A stretch of DNA of 24,543 bases from Branchiostoma floridae (taxonomy: Eukaryota > Chordata > Leptocardii > Amphioxiformes > Branchiostomatidae): NCBI RefSeq assembly GCF_000003815.2, contig NC_049979.1, positions 27,498,855-27,523,397 of the forward strand. The letters run 5' to 3'. Both the position numbers and the translations under genes were made by a program. Shown here one piece after another: positions 1-12,000 of this stretch; positions within the stretch are counted from its first letter, which is position 1, and each line of letters begins with the position of its first letter. The notes beneath the pieces were generated by a model. The model saw only the letters and a list, made by a program, of their open reading frames with translations, had not been told where the DNA came from and ran no database searches.

Positions 1-3000
1 CCCACCTCTAGGGTCTTCCCCCCAGGTGTGAGTGGTCATGAAGGGCCAGCGGTCGAAGCCCTTGACCGAGTCGTCGTCATTGGGGCGTGAGCTCAACAGG
101 ATGGACTGCGTGCCCATCGGTGACGTCATGTTGATGTTGACGTCACCTCTTCGCGTCGACCGCAGGGTGACCACAGCCTGGATGAAATGCAAGATGGCAA
201 CTTAGAGCTATTCCATTCGAAATGAGTAAAACAATAGATATTTGAGTTTTCTTTTTCACAACCAGTGATGTCTCTACCCTGCTTACGTTACAATGTCTAA
301 CAGAGGTTCTGACTGGAGTGCTACTTCTCATAGCTATATGTAGCCAATGTAGGTGGCGCTTTTGCGGCAAGAACACAATCCCAAACGTGGCTAAGTTTGT
401 ATCCCCGCTCGTGCGGTCCATCACTGGGTTTGACTTTCTTGAGGGGGTTACAAACTTAGTCACGTTTGGGATTGTGTTCTCGCCACAGAAGCGCCACCTA
501 CATCGGCAACATCAGCTACATATAGCGGCGAGAAGCAGAACTACAGTAAGAACCCTTAATAAAGTTGTCTGATTGGCATCAAAACGTAAGAAATCTCCAA
601 ATATCCATGTTCTACCAACCTGATGAAATTGTTTTCTGGTGTAAAGCATGAGTATTGCAGTAAAACAAACAAAAAACAGCTCCAAAAATTAGAGCTCCAA
701 GAGATTGTCTAAAATCGAGCGTTTTACTACTAAATGAGTTCCTCTGGAAATATCATATTTTATCATTGAAACAGAAACAAATGGAAATAAAGAAAGCCAG
801 CTGACCTGCACATGTTCCAGATAGCGCACAAAGTTTTCCTGGCCCTCGCACGCGTCAGTGGTCAGCTTGACCACCACTTTCCCCTCCACTGGGATCGGCC
901 TGTCAGGGAATAAAGAGCAACATTAGCTGACCTGTAACTATAACAGGCAAGAACAGCAGCCGATGGCAGGAATCTAAATGTATTTGTCTTCAAAAAGAAA
1001 TACATCATGACAACGAGAATTGGCCATGTTGAGTGTTCAATTCCATCTCTAATGTAATGAAACAATTATTTCACTTTCATTGAATTACTACAGCAAAATA
1101 CACTGGACAACCCAGTCAGTGGTGGTGACAACATGAACTTGTACTTAAAAACTTGCATATACACACTCGGAGTACCAGCTTAAAAGTAACGCAATAGCTT
1201 AGAACTTTTAGAATATCAGGCGTTTAGATTAGGTGTGAAACAATCATTCAATACGTTATGTTACAATTTTTAACACCATATCCGTGCACAAAATAAAGTG
1301 CTTACCACCAATCTTTCGATCAGTCCTCTGATCCTTATCAAGTTGAAATGACCCAAAGCCTAAGCCACACATCCAGACCAAAAGTGTGGCGTCAACAAAG
1401 GGTCAAAGGTGCTAGGAAGTCGATATCGGGCCCCTTTGAGGGAATACCGACTTCCAAGCACCTTTGGGTCATTTCAAATTGATAAGGATCAGATGACTGA
1501 TCGAAAGCTTTATTTTGTGTACGGATATAGAGTTTAAAATTGTAACATAATGTTAACTACCATCACAGATGAACTTATATTCAAAACCATTCACTACTTT
1601 TAGGTGAACTAAAACCCTTACTTGGCGTCAGACATGGATGTCCCCGTGCAGTGGAACCGTTTGGGTACGGTGTTCCAGTCCTGGGCCATCTTCACCATGG
1701 AGCCCGCGTCCAGCACGCCGAACCCGAACAGGTGGTTGAACTCCAGCCCGACGCCGTTCCGCCGCCACTCGTGCACCGGGTCGTACAGCTGGTTCCGCTT
1801 GGACGTCAGGACCGTCAGGTGCTGCATGTCCCGCCACGTCAGGTTCGGGCTGAGGGGAAGAGAAAAAAATATGTTTTGCCAAGTGAGATTCTCAGTGCGG
1901 ATACCAAATAAACTCTGCACTCGCACTGGTGTCCAAACTAGTTTCTGTCACCATTTTACCATTATCTTATTGGGTGTGGAAGGGGGGGGGGGGCAACTTT
2001 AAAAAAGCATGTCCCTCCACGTCAGATCTAGACTGAGGGGAAGAAAAAAGAGATGTACAATGTATGGCGTTGTACGTTATATTGTTTTGCCAGGAAGAAC
2101 AGCCATCGCTGAGCTTACAGTGGCAGGATTTAGGTTTCACTATAGCCGATTGCAACATTTAGAATAGAATTTTTACAATAGCAATTTTTACAATAGCCCA
2201 TTGCAATTGTTCCAGATCGTTTGTCATCGCGGATGTAAACTGTCACTATCTTTAATGAGAACAAAAATTACATACAGTACACAGTGCTAGTGGCACACTA
2301 TTTCATCCTCGCCATTATGTTATTGTGTGTGGAGTGGGCGGCTAACTTTAAAAAATGTATGTTTTAAGTGTATAATTATCATTACAATATACCCAGGCGA
2401 CCGCGACCAATCAGAACTGAAGGCCGCATTTCATGTTGGTTATGATGCTTCGCTCATTTGGTAGTTATATTCGGTTGTTATATCTAAGAACCAGGCGTTA
2501 TAACACCATACTTACCATGGGACGGGTCATTAAGCCTTAATCAATTATTTCCTGACTATTTGCTGAAAAGGACTATGCAACAAAATACGTATTTCTTGAA
2601 CTAATTTAACTGTAATATCCAACACAAGAATTGACTCAAAGACTGCTGCTGTTCAGTCGAAAATTTGGGTGAGTCCAATTTTTGTGTTGGATACTACAGT
2701 TAAGCTAGTTCAAGAATGACTTCTACCAACAAAAATGAACGTTCATGAAGTTAAAACACGTACTTGGCCTCCAGTGCCAGCGCGAAAACCCCGGCGGCTT
2801 CTGGAGCTGCAGCGGAGGTGCCGGAGTGTTTCAGCGTGCAGTTTCCGTACAGGTCCGTGGTGGCCTGCATGACAAAGAGAAGGAACGTGTATGTTTTCCT
2901 CATGGATCAAGTACGTACACGCATTAGCATGTAAAAGGGGCGAGGGATACAGGCCTCGGTGCCAACTTTACCCGCTATTGCGACACACTGTCATCTGTAC

Positions 3001-6000
3001 ACAAGTCATTTACCGTGGACAAGACCATTGAGACATGTGGTCCTCAGTACACCAGACATTCACTACCAGGGACAGGACCAATTGAAACAGGCAGTCCTCA
3101 ATAAACCAGGCACTCTTCACTGGTCCCGTGGACAAATGTACCACAGACATTCAGTACCATGGACAGGATCACTGAGATACAGTATTCAGTGCATCAGACA
3201 TTCAGTACCATTGACAGGACTATAGTATTGAGAGCACACAGCCTTCAGTGTATCAGAAATTCAGTACCATGGACAGGACCACTGAGACATACATTCCTCT
3301 GTGCACCAGATATTCAGCACTGCGGACAGGACTATTAGAACTAATATCGTACTATGTAGCCCTCAATACACCAGACTTTCAGAACTGCGGACAGGACTAT
3401 CAAAACAGTATATGTATGTAGTACTCAATACACCAGACATTCAGCACTGTGGACAGGATCATTCTTGTACGAACCTGTCAGGAAAAGCAATCCAAAGAAT
3501 CAGACTTACCACGCCAGCCTCCGGGTGCCTGTTCCTGCCGTTACTGAAGGTGGAGGCGAGAGTGGAGGAGCAGGACTCGTCGTACAGGGCGGTGCGGCCG
3601 TCGTTGATGGCGGAGTTGATGGAGATGGTCCACATGGAGGAGGCGTAGCCGTCACAGTTACAGTCGTCCTGACTCCCGCCGTCTCCGGATGCCCACACGT
3701 AGATGCTGCCCTTTCCACCACGCCCCTGTCAGGTCACATCGGGAAACCCGTCAGTAACGACATTAATTCATCACATTTATTCAGTTCAATGACGTTTACT
3801 GCTAGCGTAGACATAAAGATGGCGGGGTACGTTCAATTGTGCCTGTTAACCTGTAGATCAGGGCTATTATGCAACGATTCTTCACACTCACACGAACTGT
3901 AGGTCACCAACAGAAATTTAAAATTGTTGTTGAGTCATGCTCGTCTTGTGCCGTGAGCGCGTGTGATTATTATCTACAAATCCGACGCTGAACGTGACAG
4001 TATGGTCTTCCCACGTCGCGAGTTCACCTGCCTTGAAAAGGAACTGAAAACTTTTGACCTTTTGTATTCGAACGTATCGCTATCGCTTTTTAAAAATGTG
4101 CTGAACACGTGGATGTCTGAATTGTGCAGACCTCAGAAATTACTATTGCTGCACTCGTAGATCTCTTTCAATTCATCGATTATTTAGTTGGCGGTATTAT
4201 GATTAGTGGCGGTATTATGGTAATGCATGTTACTGCTAATGCTATGGTCACATTCGCAACCCGAAGCCACAGCCGGACTGTTAGCGGAAACGAAACATAG
4301 AAGTGTTGATCAGGGAATATGCTCAAATTATGCAATTTTCTTGTCGTTTGGCCCTTTGTATTACATGTTTTGTTTCCAAAATCTGCCCGACAGAGCCCCG
4401 GATTGAAAATTCACCCGAAGCATACCTTATTGACACCGTCAGCCATTGCCTGCACGGTGAGCTCCCGCGGCCCGTCCACCGTACGGCCGTCGTCCGTCGG
4501 TCCCCAGCTGGCGCTGTAGATGTCTATTTCCTGCGGCTTGTGGCCCATGGAGGAGGCCTCTATGATGTCAGTCATGAACGGTTGGTCCAACATCCGGATT
4601 CCTGACAAGTAGACGGAAACTCAGAATCTATTTTCACCGCATTTACAGCAATGGACGTATTTCTAGCTACAGCGGTCATGCTGAATTTTCTGGGGCATAC
4701 TTATGTCTGCAATAAACGCTACAGAGAATAATGCTCAACTGCAGCCTCGTTTCGGTGCATGATCCCAGATGACCCTGGAAAATCCAACATGGCCTCCGTA
4801 ACAGGAAAACGGTCTATTGTTGAAACCCTTGAAGGGCCTAGTGGCACATAGCGGCTAGTGGGGTTTTACCCGTTGTGTCTAGGGTGTGGTATTTGAAGGC
4901 GGAGACACCTCTCCTTCTACCGCTTTGTACCTCCCCAACCGAAGTCAGGTACCCATTTGCACGTCTTTGTTACACCCTCTTTACACCACCTACACATTTT
5001 TTAAGTCTTATTTTACAACCGTGTAAATTGCCTTTACCATTGCCATTCACAAGATCGGCAGAATGGCATGATTGAAACACAGGACAGTTACGCGATACGC
5101 TCTCACTTTGTATAGTACCAAGCCATAGGAAATCTGTTACCTTTGAATAAAAGCATAGAAGCCAAAGCATAGGAGCAATTATTGGTATTTCTAAAGCATA
5201 TTTTACGACTAGCGCAATAGATTTTCCTACATAATTCTAATGACAGAACAAGAAATCAAATACATAGAGAATTGCCGCTACTTCATGAGTGCTGTGAGCA
5301 AATATTTGCGCAACAAAATGTAGCTCACGGTTTTATTACGTGGAAGCAGACAGCGTATGTACGTCATGTGTAGGTGTGAGCGGATATGGAGGTTAATTTC
5401 CGTACCTGCCACTCGTGCGCCGTACGCTACGCCCACTCCGCACAGACCGTTGTTGATCTTGCCCACCACTTCTCCTGCACAGCGGGTACCATGGCTGCAA
5501 TAGAGGACATTCAAATTTCACTCACGGGAATGTGATTGGCTAGACACCAAAAACCGGGCACTTAGGCCTCCTTTCCTGTTGAGGGTGGGATTGTACGTTC
5601 TCTCACGTATTGCCATCTTCGTAAATTTCTTCATTAAGCATAGTGTATCATGCGAATTTATAGTTCAAGATTAACCATATGCTTAGTTAAACATCACTTA
5701 AAGTACGACGTTTTAAAAAGGCAAATACGTATGACATTTTGAAGGGGTTGTGCCATATACAGAGTTTTATCGCAAACGCGTACCTGTTGAACCAGTCGTC
5801 TGTGTACCGGGGGTACGGGAAGGCGTCGTTGCTGCTGAAGTCGTAGCTTGCGTCTGCGTTCTGAGGGAAAACAAATATTAATGTAGATTCATATGTTACC
5901 CATGATAGTGATGATGCTCCTTATATTGGATATGAAAGCAGCACAAATAGGTGGCATGTATACGTAGTAGTATCAATGGATGAGGCATCATTATATGCTG

Positions 6001-9000
6001 GTGTCACTTCGTGGGACTCCAGATTAAAAGTGAAAAAAAGATTTAAACTGAAAGTCACAAGCGCAAATTTGGCAAATAACTCTGTTGTGTTACTTAAATT
6101 TGACATCAAAGCAAAGCTTAAATATCTCAGCCACCGTTGGTACTTGTGGGTATAAAACCAGGAACATAATCATCTATGACAAGAAGCAGCACTTACGTAA
6201 TTATCAGCCAAGTCAGGGTGCAGGTAATCAACTCCTGGTGGTGATTAAAAAAATAAGATAGTAAGTGCTTTGCTGAAGTATGCAGTTTAGACATTCACTT
6301 CTCACCGTTTGTCTGAGTGATTATCCATAATGCGCATCATCAAACAGGTGGGGCGATGTACTGAATAGGTGTGCGTGCAAACAAGTGGAGTGACTAAGGG
6401 TGGATTCACACGTGTGCACATATTCAAGTCCGTCTGGTGTCTGTTTGGAATTCTCAGCCTCTACGACACTCCACAGGTAGCTAAAAATAGTAGGAATTTG
6501 ACAAATAACATTTCAGAGGATAGCTGACAGAGGAGTATGGTTTGCAAGCTAGCTCCTCTGACATGTTATATGTCTATATTTCTCCAATTTCTACTATTTC
6601 CCCTGCGCCCTGTGGAGCCCGGTAGAACTCATAACTTGAATATAAACACACGTGTGAATCCACCCTACGACGTAAGATTGGCTCCCGTTATGTCTGGAAC
6701 AGCATCGTTGTGGTGTGTGTTTGTCATAATTGCTCAATCGCTCAGACCCTTGTAGTGCCCAGTGACACACAGAGTATCAACTTTCCTTGCTATTTCTAGT
6801 AGCTGGATATAAATTAATTTATACAGGCAGGGGTTGCTAGCCCTTCTCCTTGAACGTTCTTAAGGCACCTCCTTGAAAACGGGACCCCTATTTTACGACG
6901 TCCCTTCCGAAAGATGAGTGCAGCCCCAACCGAGATGGTCTTCACAGAATTGAACCAGGATTTCGCAGTTACCATCTAATTGGAACCAGGAGCGTATCTG
7001 CTATCAATTGAGCTACAGGGACATCCTTAGCTGTATCTGGGGTACCTGAAACGAGGATTAGCACGACGTGAAGTTGCTGAAAATATATTGATTACACGAA
7101 CGTGCCATTCCTCAAACGTCGCTATCTTTGCATGCGTGCGCAGTAAGTACCGCGTGAGTAGCCATGTGACTAAACATACAACAACCCCCTCCCAAAGTGG
7201 ATCAGTGCTTCATACCATCGTCCATAATAGCGATGGTGACACCTTCTCCCGTATAGCCCATCTCCCAAGCCTCCAGCACATTCAGGTCCAGTCCAGCTTT
7301 CCCATCTGCCTGGCCAGTATTCAGCTACAAAAACAAGACAACAAGTAGTGAAAATGACATGCAAAGGCCAAATTCAAAAGAGACAACGACGGAGACCGTT
7401 ATATGTGTTGGTATACTTAACGCATTTAAAAAGACTTCGAAGTGGTCGGCGTTTACACATGGAGTGATGAATTAGATGATTGATCGACAGAAAATTGTAA
7501 ATTGAAGACCTCTTGTGATAAAGCTATTTCCAGACAAAGTTTAGGAAATATGTACATGTTCAAGCCGTTCAAACATCACATGACATCAAAGCCACCCTCT
7601 TTCGAGATGCAATATTACTGCACTTACCAGGTACCACTGTTTAGGGAAGAGCGGGTCGTTGATGTCGATCTGACGGTAGTTGTCGTTATTCACTTCGTTA
7701 TACCCGCGTTTCCTACGGCGGAAACCCTGTTGTTGTACTGCAGCTCGTACCTGAAGAAGACAGAGGGCGCTGCTTAGTCATCACCGACTTCACCAGAGCT
7801 CATGATGAGCATTTCAATTTTCAATGATTGTTGCCAGTTTGAACACCGCAACAAAATCAAGGCATTGGTGCTCTAACAAAACCTCGGTTATATTGTTACT
7901 AGTTATCAATATGTAACGCTGATTTCTATGTCTTTTGGATTCAGTGTATGTCATGTATACACAAGCTTTCGTCGTTCTATAAAGACGATGTTGAGTATAT
8001 GGATGGCATCTTCTGTAAACCCCGAACTGATGCAAGTGTGCGAAGGGAAAAATTGATTCATTATGAAATCTAACTGACTAGGAAGGTTGAAGACCTGACA
8101 CACAGAGTATGGTATGCCGAACAATATACTCTTCATTTTGTTCTTTACATTTTTTTTACTCACATGATCACATCAGTTTTAGGGTTCTCAGTGGATGTCA
8201 TCCATGCAGTCAAATCAAAATGACAATGTCACATGACTTTACTGACCCGCATGTCGTTCTCCAGCCTGCTCTGCTGCGCCGCACTGCGCCTGCGCCGTAC
8301 ATGAGGCACGCCTCGGTGTCGGAAGTGGTACAAGTCTCTCTGTTCTCGTATCTGAGGAAAAAAACGAAGATTCAGAAAATTTCAATCAGACAGCTTTTCC
8401 TTCACTGATGGGTGTAGTGGAAGACTCACCCACACATTGAACGCATATGCATGTGGATTAGTGAAGATATTGGATATCGGTGGAGGTCCCGTACCACGTA
8501 TGAGGATAGCAACACCTCGAGCACGCAAAAGAACATTTAAGAGGGTAGGGTTCCATCGTAGTGTTAGTGGATCAAATAAATCTGCTTGTATTGTTAAATA
8601 CAAAAACGGTGTGTTCCGCCATTTGGTGGTTTGCCTGGTAACGTTACGCTTCTAAATATTTTGAGATGAGAAAATGAGAATCTGACAAAATGGCGGATGA
8701 GCTCAGCTGAAGACACGTATATCCACTCTCTCATTTGCAGTACATCAACAGTACTTCTTAACGCCTTGCTATGATCTATGTATATACATTATCATTGACA
8801 GCAAAAGAGACGAGATACAGGAGAGGGGGCGGGGGCTTGCGGTGATGTTACAAATAATGCAAGCCTTTATACGGGCACCCTAAAGGATTGACGCTTTTTG
8901 TCTCTTTTGCTTCTGCCAGAAATGTCATTTATGAAAATCCCTCTTTGTGAGTGTCAAAGGTGTCATCTACTGATTCTAAACCACGAGTTCAAAACACTCT

Positions 9001-12000
9001 GTGAGCATGTCATTATCTTGCGGTCGGGCCATCTAGCTCCATAACGCAGCGCCATTTCATTAGGTCTAGAGAGCCAAATGTTCTCCAATTTGGTGAGAAG
9101 TACTTCCTAGGAACCTCCGTGATACAAGAAGTGCTGAACGCCACCGGCAAGACTCAGGGAGACACTTAAAACTCCCATCCCGTGCGTCATTCGTGACCCC
9201 CTCCAAGCGATACTTGCCAGGTTTGACGTCAAAAAAATATACTTCAACACTTAGCATTGTTTTAGAAGTAAAAGCAAAGAGCTGTTCAGTATTGGAGGTT
9301 GCACAGGCTTTCAGCATTTTACTCTTATACCTAAAGCTAAAAATGTGACTTGCATGAAAGCTACGGGTGCCGGAGATGGGTGATGACTCGAATATGACCG
9401 TGTTGAATAAACTACGATTCTCACGTTGCTAATTGGGATTGCAAGTCGTGACTTAAGGTTGAACTTCCTGGAGTAAGAACGTCATCTAAACCAAAAGCTC
9501 CTTATCTAAACTACAGGCTGATATCTTTAGGGGAGGGGCCAGCATTTGAGTTGCCCAGTAGAATGCACCTTGCGAATTCTCAACCTGAATATTGACTTTT
9601 TAAAATCATTTGAAGGGGGGCGGGCAAATTTTGATCAAAAAGTTTACAGCGGGAGAAATCGGGCAAAGAATTGTGACTTTTACCATGTTTTGACCTGTAG
9701 TGGATCCTTTTCACTTTAACTTTATTTGTTATATCAAGAGTGTACATTCAGATCGCAGCTCATGGACTGGACTGATCCCTTATACCCCTGTCACATTTGA
9801 CGAAAATCGATCGGACGACGAATCTGCGGCAATCGCCCTAGCCTCGCTTATAATAATAACTTTATTGCACAACAATTGTACAATTAGGGTACAAAGTATG
9901 GCTTATATGTGACAGGGACGGTTTTCAGGTGAAAAATACGCGCAACCCTCTGTCTATCTTAAATATGGCCGATCTTCCATCGATACGCGTGAAGATCGTG
10001 GACAAAGTGAGAGGGGTATTAGGACGGGGGTGAAATCTTGGCGTCATTTCAATCTTCTGGCTGTATCTCGTTAGAACACCGAAGTTAATTAACCTCCCAC
10101 ATTTTGAACCAAAATAAGCCTGACAAATTCAACCATGCAGTGTGGGTAAAAACTCGGGGGGGGGGGGGGTAGGTAAATGTCTTTTGTTTTCTGATGTCTT
10201 AAGTACATGTATTTATTGCATTCGAAATTCAGAAGGTTTTTTCAGGAAAGATTCCTGTCTCAAATTGTAATGATCTGTCATTCAAGAAACCTTGTGGCAA
10301 CGGTAGAGACATTCCCAGCTCAAACATGTGTGAACAGGCGATGTACAGTTCAAATTAGACGTAATTGAATCTCAAATACGGCCAGCTGTTTTGCTGAAAG
10401 CGAAATATCTTGAGTTTGAAGTGCACATGAAGTATTTCGGTAATGGTGGCTTTCGCGGTAAAGTAGTGCGCATAACTTTGCCATAATGATCTACATGTGC
10501 CGGCCCCGACACATTCTCTCACTCTAAACGGCACCATCATTCCTCCAAATGGAAAGTGGGCGAGTGAAGCAGAACATAACGTTAGGTAAGAGCATTTTAG
10601 TCGGATGAAAGTTACTTGATGATCGAGATAAAACCCAGAGACACACAGCGAATGTTAATTCAAATCTGTCTACAGTTACCACCCAAAGGGCTATGGAGAA
10701 TAGCTACAGTAGACAGGTGGCGAACACAAACAGCTCTATACGCGACAGCCTGATTGGCCAATTCTGTCACTCACATACGGGTACAACCAATGAGAGAGCG
10801 TATTTCAAATAATGAATTTCTAAAACTGAACCTGATTGGTTGAAATAGTCAATAGCAAGTACGAGCTCCGCAAATTAAGACGTAGACCAGTGTCGTGTGA
10901 TGCCAACCAGACATGGAGATTGCAAATAAGTATGAGTTGCCAATGGCAATGTAAACAAAACATGAAATATATTAATGGCACATGTTGCTACCATTATAAC
11001 GCTCATGTCAAAAAACACTAAAATACATTAAAAGTTCTGTATGATGACTTAGATAACGTCCGTGATGATTACAGGCAACCACCGTAATTCTTATTCACTG
11101 AATAAAAACGTTAGTATGAGATATACATCCTGCTGATGTTATTGAACATCGAATCTTACAAATCATTCTTCTATTTCTTGATTCCGATCCTGCCACCAGG
11201 TAATCAAGTTGATTGATTTCCGGCTTCCTTGTTTACTATGACGTCATGACTTGATTACCTGGCGACAGGAATCAAGAACTACATATGGAAGCATATTATT
11301 GGTACGATTCAATGTTCAATAACATCAAAAGGGTGTGTATTTGGCATAAACGTCAATGGTCATTGGATTATACTGTTACGGTTAAATGTAATTAGGAAAT
11401 GTTAATTTCTGGTGACATGAGCACTTTAAGGACTTGATAAACACTCTAGCACATCTATTACGTCAATGAAGGTTAGACATCCAGGTAATAAGATACTCCA
11501 AAAAGCAGTTACTCAAGCAACTAGATATGATTTTGGAAACGGTCAGACGTTTCAAACAGCTTTAGATTTATGTTGGTGAAATGTACCAAAAATGAGACGT
11601 TTCGGCCAAAAATGATAATCTACACATCATCTAAAAAACCAAGACATGCTACCTTGTCCTTTTCCTTCAATCTGATACAATAAGATTGGGTGTTCCTGTG
11701 GCAAAAGCTAACCACACACAAGAACCACATTATGACAATCTTGCACAAAGCATTTTTGCCAACCGCATTTTCCCTTGACAGATTATGTAAGTCAACGAAG
11801 GGAAAACACGCAACGCCATGGTTCCATATACAACTCAATACAAAACCGAGACAACTATATGTGTATATTATTGACGTTACATACTGTTGTCAATATAATG
11901 TTCCAGGGTATTAGTATACATAGTTTTAGATTCTAGTAGACATTAACTGCTATGTATGTACACGTTGTCAGACAGTGTGTCTGTTGCATTTATCGTGCAT

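Noticed and set aside
1618-2002. Long ORFs in several other frames over PCSK2 exon 11
   Set aside because: GC-rich exon gives shadow frames; only the frame spelling [17 protein letters not shown] matches the convertase family and splices in phase.
3301-3902. Plus-strand ORFs across the intron 9 minisatellite and exon 9
   Set aside because: Repeat-derived and antisense to a firm exon; low-complexity translations with no domain.
7001-7031. Functional tRNA gene
   Set aside because: A and B boxes are present, but spacing is too long and no cloverleaf or acceptor stem forms; it is a SINE head.
9066-9317. 83-codon minus-strand ORF in PCSK2 intron 1
   Set aside because: No recognisable domain and no in-phase splice sites to neighbouring exons; exon 1 already joins exon 2 with a continuous conserved propeptide.
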